Under the pieces are notes generated by a model. The model had not been told where the DNA came from and made no database searches. It saw only the letters and a program-made list of their open reading frames with translations. This document shows, in pieces, positions 46,576 to 56,976 of a stretch of DNA of 64,000 bases. Both the position numbers and the translations under genes were made by a program. This DNA is from Russula earlei (lineage: Eukaryota; Basidiomycota; Agaricomycetes; Russulales; Russulaceae), in contig JAGFNK010000052.1 of assembly GCA_025769875.1 (NCBI GenBank), forward strand, positions 113,497 to 177,496, given 5' to 3'. Every line of letters starts with the position of its first letter. Position 1 is the first letter of the stretch.

Positions 46576-47100
46576 TGTAGAAACTAAACAGTTTATTTGG
46601 GGTATGGAAGGGTTGTTTTGAGTGAGTGTATGCAGCGTCAAAGGGGACCTGCATGTTCGCACATGTGGGAATCGCTGAATAATGTAACGACTGTACTCAG
46701 TGACTCACGCGCGTGAGCGATCACTATGGATATATATTTACCTGAATAATGTAATGACTGTACTATTCAAGTATGAGCTTTATGGAATGTAAGGAACAAT
46801 AAGTAAGTGGGAACACACCTCAGTGACTCGCGTGCGTGAGCGATCACTGAGGAGCAAGGGTAAACTATCTACTCATTTAAGTAGGCAGGAGGTAAGCGAA
46901 TGGTATCCAAATGATGGAACGTCAGTCGACCCAATCAGCATCTACATCAATTGACTAGACTAGGTACGAACTGAGTGTAAATAACTAGTTCTACTCGGAG
47001 ATGCTAAGAACAGTCCTGGGTATATATTCTGAGTGAGGGGATCCCTCACTCGGCTTCGTGTGCTTGTGATCGAGCTCACCCGTGGTCGGGAATCACAACA
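46576..47100 (-). repeat. Copia 5' LTR
   Basis: 525 bp; the AAGGT duplication follows at 47101-47105. Contains a TATATA tract near 46730-46738. Confidence 0.95.
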
Positions 47101-47940
47101 AAGGTGACTGTATTACTACCTCAGGAAGTGGAGGTATCAATACCATAAACATAGTGATAACCTTGAGCTAGTGACTGTTATCAAAGTGGCAAATGCAGCT
47201 GGTAGGGCTGCTCCACCATATTTTGTACTCTCAGAAGGCCCAATACCTGACATCTGACAGGTACCAGGTGAGATAGGTGGGTTTGTTGCCATCCATAAAT
47301 ATTCAAATAGAGAAGAGAATGACTTACAAAGCCCTGCAGTGTTGCTTGCTCAAGCAGTGGTTGGACAGATTGCGAGATTGGCAAGCACTGGATGTCCAAG
47401 TGCTTTATTTCATTTGTGCTCTCAAAACATGTTGATCACACAAAGCCAATTGTCTTGTTCCTTGATGGACATGATTCCCATAAAATGCCTGGTATCAAGT
47501 TGGCCATCTACCAGTTTTATGACCAATGAAAGATCATCCTTATTGCACTGCCTTCAAAGACCACCCATAAACTCCAGCTGCTTGATGTCAGCATCTTCAA
47601 TCATGCACAGACTGCTTGGGAGAAGAACTGTGACAAGCTTCTTGGTCTCAATGAAAGAATCAACTGGTACAATGTTATTGATGAGTATATGAAGGTACAC
47701 AATAAAGTCATGAAGCTGGAACTGATCTGAAGCATGTTCAAGAATGCTGGCCTCCATCCCTTGAATCCAGACATCTTCACCAAGGAGGACTTTCATCCCA
47801 GCAATGCATACTTGACCCAAGCAAATGTCCCAGCCTCCTATCCCACAGATGTACCCTCTTTGGACCTGATTGAGTTCTCTTCTGACTCAGACTCAGACTA
47901 TGACTATTGCCATGATGATGATGATGCTGTCATGACTCAC

Positions 47941-48732
47941 TGTTGAACAATCCAGTTCAAGAGTGAGGGATAAGCTCAAAGATGAGTCGATAGATGTCCA
48001 AGATGGCGTGGGCAAGAAGTAGAGTCCAAAGCAGTACCAAATACCAAAGAGGTATGGTTACTGGTAGAGTTGAGCAGGTATGCAGGGAAGAGGCCAGAAT
48101 GGTCACAAGGGGACAGTCCTTAAAGGAGTATCCCAGGGATAGAGAGTGCTGTAAACAAATGGACAGTCTGAAGACTGTCCACTACTTTATTGAGCACTCA
48201 TATACTACAAGAGAACTGCTAAATAGGGAACAAGTCATAACCTTGTTATCAAGCACAATAGACAGATGAGTAAGAAGTCAGAGTATGCTTACTGAGCATG
48301 CTCAGTCATGCTCAGTAAGCTGCTGAGTAAGAAGGCTTCTATTGATGAGTAAGAGCCTTTACTATCCATGTGTTCACTGCTTTAGTACATGTGCAAAGCA
48401 CCTGATTCATTTGTTATTAGTTAGTATAGGGCCGGTCATTTGAGGACTTGTAGTTTGGTTCAGGGAATAGAGTTGCATATAAGGCCCCTTATATAGTTCT
48501 ATTAGAGTCCTTAGAGTTGACCCTAATACTTCTATTAAGGTCCTTAGTATTGCTTTATGGTTTGTTCTGTGGTTATTAGAGTTAGTCTAATAACACGTTG
48601 TAGGGTCTTTAGTATTGTGTTAGTGCCTTTATTGCCCTTTTGTCTGTGTGAACAAGGTGACACCATAGAGGCTGGGTTTCCTCTCATAAGGAAGGGTCCT
48701 TCAAGGGCCCTCTCCAGGAAATGGTTCATGAC
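47941..48732 (-). repeat. 3' LTR of a truncated Gypsy element (LTR D)
   Basis: Probable LTR from TGTTGAACA to ATGACA on the plus strand. The right boundary is supported by the polypurine tract TAAAGAGGGGATGAA (minus strand) directly beyond it, identical in kind to that of the 828-bp LTR family. The internal segment CAAATGGACAGTCTG is shared with that family. The left boundary is less sure, because it coincides with the end of the transposase pseudogene. Confidence 0.5.
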
Positions 48733-48967
48733 ATTCATCCCCTCTTTATGACTTAGTTGCTCCTGCAACTATGTTATTAGGCTTGGGCATTGTTGGGTAC
48801 TGTTGGTGAAAGGCCTTTACAGCCTCTTTGGCTTTGACTAGGTTAGACGTGGGCTCCCAAGTGTTCTCTGCTGCAGGGTACCCTTTCCGTTGTACCAGGT
48901 ATTGAATACCTCTACAGTTAGGGGACTGTCTGGATGCTAGGACTTTGTCCACTTCATACTGTTCCTC
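48733..48967 (-). pseudogene. Gypsy pol 3' fragment with chromodomain
   Basis: Encodes the C-terminal chromodomain of a chromovirus (EEQYEVDKVLASRQSPNCRG, IQYLVQRKGYPAAENTWEP, then FHQQYPT) and its stop. Upstream pol sequence is cut off at 48967, where another LTR seems to begin. Confidence 0.75.
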
Positions 48968-49883
48968 TGTCATGAATTACCCCCTTGTTGGTTTGTCTCT
49001 AACCTCTTCTGTCATTGTTTACTTCTACTATTGTTCTCTTCTATCACCCTCGTCCCCTTGGTTACCATTTCATCCCTTGATGCTGATGGTCCCTTATTGT
49101 TTCACCTGTTGTGTTTCATCTATTGTTCCAGTTCCTTTTGCTATTGGCTCATCTTTTATCTATTGTTCCACATATAGTACTGTACAGCCTTGCTACATAC
49201 AGTATTTAAGCGCCTGTGGAAGCTGGGGAATGCCCCAAGTGTTACTGAGTGGTTTGGGGTCCAGAAGATGCCAGAACACCTGAACTATGGACTGCACCAT
49301 TTGCATCATGTGTGCGTCAGATCTTGATTGATTATGTTTGTTGATATCGCATTTGGAACACGTTGATTGTATCTTTCTGAAGATGTATTGAAGAAGCAAT
49401 GAATAGCATTGCCTCTGTTCCAGATGTTCCTGTACTGCCACGTATGTCATTTCCTTGATTAGGAAAGTACTTATGACACCGAGATTGCTACTAGGGAAGC
49501 ACTTAATGCTTCCAGCACCAAGATCGTTTACATAGAAGCAACCTCACTTCTATGAGCCACCTTTTGCTTCTATAGCACCAACCAGTACTACAGTAGCACG
49601 AACCTTACCCTGTAGGGCTATATAAAGCCCCCAGTCTGTAGCAGTTGAGCCCTAAGCTCGACTTAGTTTGCCAATCCCAAACAGTTGACTCCTACCCCGT
49701 CTGCAGAGCCCCTCTCATCTTGTTGCCATACTCCAGAAGGATCTAACACTCCTTCCCCTCCATGATTATTGCTTGCTTGACTCAAGCATATCTGCATTGG
49801 TAGGATGTGTTCATAGACGCGACCATTGATCTTATTTAAGGCACTTTGGAGCCTTAACATAAGTTGAGCTTCTATCACAGACA
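48968..49883 (+). repeat. Possible 5' LTR of a plus-strand Gypsy element (LTR E)
   Basis: Starts TGTCATGAATT and may end at CACAGACA (49883). It contains a TATA box (TATATAAAG, about 49619) placed suitably for a promoter and lies upstream of a plus-strand gag-like region. No second copy is in the window, so both boundaries are guesses from TG...CA and context. Confidence 0.35.
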
Positions 49884-50221
49884 TTGCTGTGAAAGCGAAC
49901 CAGAAATAGGCAGGAAGCCTTAGGACTAGGATCTAGTCATCATACGGTCAGCAACCTACGCTGAAGTAGTCAAGGGAGAGAATCTATACAGACCTCTCCA
50001 AGACAAGAAGAAGGTGTACTACGTGACTCTTGACGAGCAGCATGGTTGGACACATGCATACTTCTGTAAAGACCCCTACTGTCATTGGCATAGACAGTGG
50101 TAAGTGGGCACACAAGTCCCAACTCCCTAGGAAAGGCAGTGGCAAGCAGACAAACTGGAGATCAAAGGTGAACATAGCATATGCGTAAAGTTCAACCAGA
50201 AATCAAAGCAAGGAACCAAGT

Positions 50222-50894
50222 TTGGTTGGTTCAAAGCTAGAGAGAGGGACGATCTACCCCCCAGGAATCAAAGGGACTGCCATCTGGTGTTGGGCAGACC
50301 AGGAAGGACCTAACAGATATGAGGTCCGATACAAAGGAGGCTACCTTCCTTGTGAATACATCAATGATCAGTGGTACTTTGTTGATTACCACAAAGGACG
50401 TCCCTACGCAGAAGAGGATGAAGACATTGACAAATATAAGGTTCTAGGTCAAGGAATCAAGACAGATCCTTATACTACTCATTGGGAACCTAGAAGCCCA
50501 GTAGTAGACGACCCAGCTCCATTGATACAAAAGTCATCAAGTGGAGAAACAGAGAAGTTGGACCCTCTGACTACAGATCAGAAAGCAGAAGCACCAGAAG
50601 TATTGGAGCTAGCTGAAAGACTAGAGCAGACAGTACATGTCCTGCCCATTGAACCAACAATTGTTGAAGAACCAGAAGAATCAGTTGAAATGGCTACCAT
50701 TGCGGCAATGCAGACAGCCACCATTGCCACCCAGACAGCAGGTGGAAGAACAGGGCCCACCATTGTAATAAACCCTGGAGGCGGTCCACCTGGTGGAGGA
50801 GGACCACCTGGAGGTGGAGGAGTCCCCTTTGGACTTGCAGGTCCACCAGTACCAGGAGGAGGCCCACCCAGAGGAGGCCCTCCAGGAGGGGGAC
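50222..50894 (+). pseudogene. Gypsy-type gag-like fragment, truncated
   Basis: Open frame starting at 50222 with RYEVRYKGGYLPCEYIND and WYFVDYHKGRPYAEEDED, then an acidic/Thr-rich segment and a Gly-Pro-rich run (repeats of GGGPPGG) up to 50894, where it is cut by LTR B. Frames just upstream (about 49960-50220: GENLYRPLQDKKKVYYVTLD, KLEIKGEHSICVKFNQKSK) look like the same protein broken by stops. No nucleocapsid knuckle is present before the break. The last residues of the longer open frame derive from the LTR. Confidence 0.5.
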
Positions 50895-51722
50895 TGTCAA
50901 GACACGTACTGCTGATCACTAAGGACTCAGGAGCAGGTGGGCAAGGGTCGGAACAGACGATATGCGGCGTAAACGGCATTGAACAAGAGGACGAGCCAAA
51001 CGACTAGGAGATACCAGATGGGGACTGGTATGTGTTGCAGAAGGCAGAGGCAAAGAGTAGAGGCCAGTGCAGCGAGGGGCTTTAAACAAGGCGGTCATAG
51101 AAGAGTACCTTGAAGACGAGAAAGGACCTTAGACTGAGCGGTCGCAGGGGAGTACCCAGGAAGATGAGAGTATCACAAATGGACAGTCTGATGACTGCCA
51201 TGCTTCATTGGGGCTTATATACAGTGTACAGGGTCAATTACAAAGAACTGGGACTATTCTAGACTCTTTGGTACTATCCAATAGGACTACAGAGGCATAA
51301 ACTTGCTTGTGTCAAGTTTCAGGCTTACTGAGCGCATTACTGATCATTGTGGAGCAATGACATCATTATGATGTCACTGTGGAGCGCTTAGTGAGCCTAT
51401 GAGGTTACTGTGGAGTCGCTCAGTCAGCCATGATGGCATTGGAGCCTTGATGACATCAGATGAGTTATGCAACAGTTTCTAAGAGTTTGTGCCACTGTTT
51501 TGGGTTCTTGGTGGCTGGGTGACCATGTGGCTGCCACGCGATGATTACCCGATTAGGAAACAGGTGCCTGGTCGTGTTATAGTGCCTTTGCAATATCAAT
51601 ATCTTGCACCGCAGGAGGGATAGCCCAGAAAACGGAAGGGAGTTGGCAATGCAAAGTGAGAGAGGTTTCTCTTGAGTGAAATAGGACAATCTACAGCCAG
51701 GACTTGGCCTTGGTTTGTAACA
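50895..51722 (-). repeat. LTR B (828 bp), 3' LTR of the outer Gypsy element
   Basis: TGTCAAGACACG to TTTGTAACA on the plus strand; same length as solo LTRs A and C. On its coding (minus) strand it has a TATATAAG promoter box near 51220. Confidence 0.92.
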
Positions 51723-51734
51723 TTCATCCCCTCT

Positions 51735-53290
51735 TTATAGACTTGTTGCTCCTGCAACAGTAGGGATTTGTTTCTTTGGAGGGTGGAGTAGTTTGCATAT
51801 GAAAAGTTGAAGTCTGTTTGTTCGTGGGGAGTTCTCTCTTGTTCTATGGATTGCTTTGGGGATAGCTGTGGTCAATTGAGTGCATGTGATCGCAGGGGTT
51901 CTCTGAAAAGTTCGTTGGTAACAAGGATAAAGGTAGTCGTCGACAGAGGTCATGATGAGAGTTGTTGGTTTAGGGGTTACTCCTGGTGGGAATCGTTTTA
52001 AGCGCTTTCGGATATTTCCGATGGAAGTCTTTAACAAGTAATTGCGTTTTTGATAGGTTAGATGCTGGTTCCCAAGTATTTTCTGTGGCCGTGTACCCTT
52101 TCCATTTAACTAGGTATTGGATTCCTTTGCAGTTTGGGGAGAGCCGAGAGTTTAGGATCTGCTCTACTTCATATTGTTCTTCACCTTCGACTAATATTGG
52201 TGGCGGGTTTGAGAAGTTAGGACCATGGGCAATGGTTTCTTTGTAAGGTTTAATCAGGGAGTGGTGAAAAACCGGGTGTATCTTCCAGGACTTTGGTAGT
52301 TCAAGGCGAACATTTACTGGATAGGCAGTGATAACTTTGAATGGTCCATAGCATTGAGGGGCTAGTTTTGCTTTTGGGTGAGTGGTTCATAGATTTGTGG
52401 CTTCCAACCATACTTGATCTCCTTCTTTAAAACAAAATGTGGAGGATTGAGGTCCTGATTGCTTCATGATCTCAGTTGCTCGGTTCAGGGAGATAGCTAC
52501 TTCCTCTCTGAGCTGGTTTAGTCTTGTTAGTCTTTCTTGGATTGAAGGGAACTTTGATGTAAAGGTAAGGGGCAGAGCAAATGTTGGGTTAAGCCATACC
52601 AGACCTCAAAAGGGGGTTTGTTTGTAGCACTGTGTTGTCTGGCATTATGTGCAAACTCCATAAAGGGAATTAGTTCTGCCCAATTGTCCGCTTGGTGGTT
52701 GCAAAATATTCGTAGGTATTGTTCTAGCTCTTGGTTAACTTGTTCTGTTTCTCCATCTGTCTGTGGGTGATATGCTGTGCTCAATGATACCTTGACATTT
52801 AATTTCTTCCACAGTTCTTGAGTAACTTTTGCTGCAAATTGAGGGCCTCTGTCTGATATTATTTGTGTTGGGAGGCCTATTCTTCTCCAGACATTGTTCA
52901 TGACTAGTGTTGCTGTTTTGTCTGCTGTGATTGTTTTGTGGCAAGGGGTAATGATTACTGCTTTGCTGAATCGATCTACCACGACTAGGAGGCTGTCAAA
53001 GCCTTGTGAAACCGGTAGGTCCATAATAAAGTCCATGGTAATGCTTTTCCATACTTCTCCAGCTGGTGTAATTGGTATGAGGGGTGTTTCTGTCTTTGGG
53101 CGGTTCTTTGTGCTTTGGCAAATTGCGCAACCGTCTACATAACTTTTGACATAGGTTAGCATTCCTGGCCACCAATAGTTTCGGCTGATTAGTTCATAAG
53201 TTTTCCATTGGCCAGGATGTCCAGTGGCAAGGGAGTTGTGATGTAGTTTCAGAATTTTCTTTCGTAGGGTGTCATTGTTTGGGATATAGA
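51735..53290 (-). pseudogene. Outer Gypsy pol, 3' half (integrase core, chromodomain)
   Basis: Integrase core at 52527-53162: zinc-motif end CAICQSTKN, first Asp in ITMDFIMDLP, second in IISDRGPQF, Glu in HPQTDGETEQVNQ. The chromodomain is at about 52040-52200 in other frames (EEQYEVEQILNSR, IQYLVKWKGYTATENTWEP). Frame breaks lie between 52527 and 52200, so not intact. It joins to 63065 and beyond once the inner element is removed. Confidence 0.8.
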
Positions 53291-53295
53291 CTTTT

Positions 53296-53789
53296 TGTCA
53301 CCGACTGGGGGCGGTGTCGCTGACAAATCGGTTCATGCGCGAGACGAGCGCAGCGAGTCGAGCAAGACACTAAGTCTTCACGAGTTTCGGGGATCTCGGA
53401 GACGATATTGCCGAAGCAAATATGTTCCGCGGAGAGGGGAAACTATGAATAAGTCTTCGCGTTGAGAAGACTTATGAGTAGCAGAGATTTCAGACGATGT
53501 GCTTGATGTCTTGCAAGCCTACAAGTCCTGAAGTTCGAAATCCAGTGATATTTCACAGGAGAACAAGCTTAGGGCTTGTCCTCGTCAGATAGCAGTCTTA
53601 TATACATATTGGATACTATATCAAATAGTAATCATGAGGTGGAAGTGAGGTGATCGAACTGGAACACGCAGGAAACGTCTGGTATGTGTGAGGCTATGGA
53701 AGGATCATAAAACACGTGGGAAACTCGAGACATGTCCGGGTAGGCTTATCCAGTTGCTGGTCCGGTCCGATGTACCGGTTCTTGTGACA
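53296..53789 (-). repeat. G1 3' LTR
   Basis: 494 bp. By eye it differs from its partner at about 13 positions, all of them CpG in one copy and TpG or CpA in the other. Confidence 0.95.
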
Positions 53790-54885
53790 TTACCCCCTTG
53801 TTAAGGTCTAACCTGTGTAGGGGGTGGACGTTAGAGACGCAGCGATGGGTGTGATAATGGAGTTGGTCTCGAGGGACCCGACATATTTTGTGCGCTTTAC
53901 AGCGTCAATGTGGGGTCTTGCAAAGGTCCGCTTTGTGTCCGTGGCGATTGCAGAGAATGCAGGTAGTGATTTTGGGGCAGTCGACGGTGTCGTGTCCTCC
54001 GTCGAGACACCAAGAACATTTGTCGGAGATGCGGGGGGAGAATTGGTACCAAGGGTCCATGATCGCCTCTTTGGCATCTTTGTGCTCTTGTTCGGTTAGT
54101 TGTGGCATGGACTGGAACAGGATCCTAGGTTCAAGTCGGGTTTTGGCGTTAGCTTTGGCCAATTTGACTTCACTATCCCGGATTTCCCACAGCATGTCGT
54201 GGTAACGTCCTCTAGCCATCATGAGTTGATTGGCCATCTGTCGTGCTTTCTTTATGGCGAATCGATATCGAAGGACTTCGGCTTCGAGGGACAGATCTTG
54301 CTTGAAGGTGAGGGCTTTGTTGACGGTTTTGGTATGTCTGAGCCCTTCTTGGAATAAGAAGGCATCCTTTGTAGTGAGGAGAGGACAGGGATAGGGGTCG
54401 GCACGAGCTTGAATTGAGATTCGGTGAGTAGGACATCCGGGGCCGTATGTCGCAGTGATAGATGGGAACCCGTTGGTTAGATCGGGTAGAACGAATCACG
54501 GGGGAATAGTGTCGTCTTCGTTGCCAGGGTCGGGGATCAACACATCAAGTCCTAGAGTTCCTTCCATCCAGCCGTCTCCTAGTTCGCGTAGTTCAGCCGC
54601 GGTATCTGTTCCTGGAGCTACAGGTGTCATGTAGGCCGGTGGGGGAGTGTCATTGTTTTGTGGCACTGGGACAAAGTTTTCGTTGAGGAGTACCAAGTTA
54701 ATTGGTTGTTGGGGAATACAGTGACCCAAAAAACCGTTCAAATGTTTTGTACATTTTCATTGTATTAACCATATCTAGAGAACCACTGCAGCTGATAACA
54801 TGTTAGTGGGCTTGTTTTAAAGCTCTACATCATAGCTTTGTAATGAAATACTATATATACTATGAACTAGGGTATATGCCAAAAA

Positions 54886-55947
54886 TTAGTAGTTTGTGTA
54901 TCCTCCATTTGCTTTGAACACCTCTTCCACCCTCCTAGGCATACTTTCTATCAAATTCTGCACAACAGTTTGATCAATGGCCTCCCATTCCAGCTGTGTG
55001 CGCTCCCAAAGTTCATTGATTCCCTTAGGGGGTGTTGGATAAGCTGCAAGCTTCTTTTTGAGATAAGCCCAAAGATGCTCAATAGGATTGAGGTCTGGGG
55101 ATTGAGCTGGCCAGTCCATGACCTGAATTCTGTGGTCTTGGAACCAAGATGTGGCAAGCCTGCTCTTGTGGATAGAGGCATTGTCCTGTTGAAAGAGGGT
55201 ATCTTTGCATTTCTTCTTGAAATACTTGATAGATGCAAGTAGTTCATCCTCCAAAATGCTGCAATAAAGTTCAGCATCCATCTTTCCATCAATCTTTGCT
55301 GCATGCCCAACTCCTTCCCAAGACATGCAGCCCCACAACATCAAGGAACCTCCTCCATGTTTGACTGTTGGCTGAACAAGGCGTTCAGAAAGGTGCTCTC
55401 CTCTTTTTTTCCAAGCCCATTTCTTGCCATCTGAGCCCATACGATTGATTTTGGTCTCATCTGACCAAATTACCCTCTTCCAGTCCTCCACAGTCCAGTA
55501 TAGGTACTTTTCTGCAAAGTCCTTTCTGGCCCTATAGTGACTTGGTTTAAGGTAAGGCCTCTTCTTCTTTGTAACTGCCTTCAAGCCTGCCTTGTTAAGG
55601 TAGTTTCGAATGGTCTGATTGGAGATAGTGGACTCTTTGATGACCTCCAACCTTCTAGCAACCTGAGGAGCAGTATCTGCTTCTCCAGAGCTAAGAAGGC
55701 GTGTGGCAAAGTGGATGGCAAGGTTAGAGAGCTTGGAAGGACGACCTCCAGAGGACTTTGGAAGGTCAGGAAGGTATTTCTGGCGAATGTTGGTGATTGA
55801 ACCAATGCTTCTGTGTGCTGCCTTGGCAATGTTATGAACTGAATGGTTGGCCTGGAGAAGGGAGATGATGTAGTTGACTTCATGAGGAAGAAGAGACTTC
55901 ATGATGTTGTTGGTGAAGAAGAAGCAGCTGTTTTGGCTTATTTGCAC
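54886..55947 (-). CDS. Tc1-type transposase, DD34E
   Basis: 353 residues, no stops or frameshifts. N-terminal paired HTH region (MKSLLPHEVNYIISLLQANH, with a GRPSKL hook and NYLNKAGLKAVTKKKRPYL). Catalytic residues: WSDETKI (first Asp), FQQDNASIHKS (second Asp) and LNPIEHLWAYLKKKL (Glu), with 34 residues between second Asp and Glu. A Met 15 codons in (MKSLLPHE) is the more likely start; the extra N-terminal residues look atypical. It may still be active in catalysis, although the solo LTR now separates it from its right terminal repeat. Confidence 0.93.
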   Translation of the reverse strand: MQISQNSCFFFTNNIMKSLLPHEVNYIISLLQANHSVHNIAKAAHRSIGSITNIRQKYLPDLPKSSGGRPSKLSNLAIHFATRLLSSGEADTAPQVARRLEVIKESTISNQTIRNYLNKAGLKAVTKKKRPYLKPSHYRARKDFAEKYLYWTVEDWKRVIWSDETKINRMGSDGKKWAWKKRGEHLSERLVQPTVKHGGGSLMLWGCMSWEGVGHAAKIDGKMDAELYCSILEDELLASIKYFKKKCKDTLFQQDNASIHKSRLATSWFQDHRIQVMDWPAQSPDLNPIEHLWAYLKKKLAAYPTPPKGINELWERTQLEWEAIDQTVVQNLIESMPRRVEEVFKANGGYTNY

Positions 55948-56148
55948 ATGGTTTGAGTTTATTATAGGTCACATGACCTCCATGTTCGATTTTAGCCCTC
56001 TGGGGAAAGAATATGAATCTTAATCTGAGAAATAATGAATTCACTTACCAAGGCCAAAAAACTGTTCAAATGGGTACACCAGCAAACATACCTTATATAT
56101 TCCTAAATAATGTATACCATTACAAAGCTATGATGTAGAGCTTGAAAA

Positions 56149-56976
56149 TGTTACAAACCAAGGCCAAGTCCTGGCCGAAGATTGTCCTATTTTACTCAAG
56201 AAAAACCTCTCTCACTTTGCATTGCCGACTCCCTTCCATTTTCTGGGCTATCCCTCCTGCGGTACAAGATATTGCTATTGCAAAGGCACTATAACACGAC
56301 CAGGCACCCGTTTCCTAATCGGGTAATCATCGCGTGGCAACCACATGGCCACTCAGCCACCATGGACCCGAAACAGCGGCACAAACTCTTAGAAACTGTT
56401 GCATAAATCATCTGACGTCATCAAGGCTCCAATGACATCATGGCTGACTGAACGACTCCACAGTGACCTCATAGGCTCACTAAGCGCTCCACAGTGACAT
56501 CATAATGATGTCATCGCTCCACAATGATCAGTAATGCGCTCAGTAAGCCTGAAAGTTGACACCAGCAAGTTTATGCCTCTGTAGTCCTATTGGGTGGTAC
56601 CAAAGAGTCTAGAATAGTCCCAGTGCTTTGTAATCGACCCTGTACACTGTATATAAGCCCCAATGAAGCATGGCAGTCGTCAGACTGTCCATTTGTGATA
56701 CTCTCATCCTCCTGGGTACTCCCCTGCGACTGCTCAGTTTAAAGTCCACTCTCGTCTTCAAGGTACTCTTCAACGACCGCCTTGTTTAAAGCCCCTTGCT
56801 ACACTGGCCTCTAGCCTTCGCCTTTGTCTCTTGCAACACCTACCAGTCCCTATCTGGTACCTCCTCGTCGTTTGGCTCGTCCTCTTGTTCAACGCCGCCT
56901 TCGCTGCATACCATCTGTTCCGACCCTTGCCCACCTGCTCCTGAGTCCTTAGTGATCAGCAGTACGTGTCTTGACA
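56149..56976 (+). repeat. Solo LTR C (828 bp) inside the Tc1 transposon
   Basis: TGTTACAAACC to CTTGACA; inverse orientation to LTRs A and B. 5-bp duplications GAAAA at 56144-56148 and 56977-56981. Located between the transposase start and the right terminal repeat, splitting the latter. Contains TATATAAG near 56649. Confidence 0.92.

Larger units (their letters stand above)
41586..47100 (-). mobile_element. Complete Ty1/copia retrotransposon
   Basis: Two 525-bp LTRs (41586-42110 and 46576-47100), each TGTAGAAAC to CACAACA on the plus strand, flanked by 5-bp duplications AAGGT (41581-41585, 47101-47105). Minus-strand order gag, protease, integrase, RT, RNase H identifies copia. The polypurine tract GCGAGGGGGAG abuts the 3' LTR at about 42111-42121. 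A primer-binding site follows the 5' LTR. The coding region carries four nonsense codons and active-site changes, so it is inactive. Confidence 0.95.
40891..47946 (+). pseudogene. DDE_1 / CENP-B-like transposase pseudogene, split by a copia element
   Basis: Left part 40891-41585: a helix-turn-helix segment (KALCSLNDRTYKTLAAAARAHGV, about 41038-41106), a CENP-B-type HTH remnant in shifting frames (about 41250-41460: LLEWIDHSVISGEPFHAGG), and the segment LIETYGFIPPEHPWNTDKKG-like before GVQMGGGHKAG. The copia element with its AAGGT duplication lies at 41586-47105. Right part 47106-47946: KPIVLFLDGHDSHKMPGIKL (second Asp), LPSKTTHKLQLLDVSIF (third Asp, QPLDVG-like) and an acidic tail DSDSDSDYDYCHDDDDA. 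Multiple stops and frameshifts. Distinct from the Ulp1-bearing element: no protease domain is seen here. Confidence 0.7.

Noticed and set aside
39119..51722. LTRs A and B as the two ends of one 12.6-kb element
   Set aside because: A has its own GCGAT duplication on both sides and interrupts a transposase exon; B is followed by a polypurine tract and pol of a minus-strand element. They are separate insertions of the same family.
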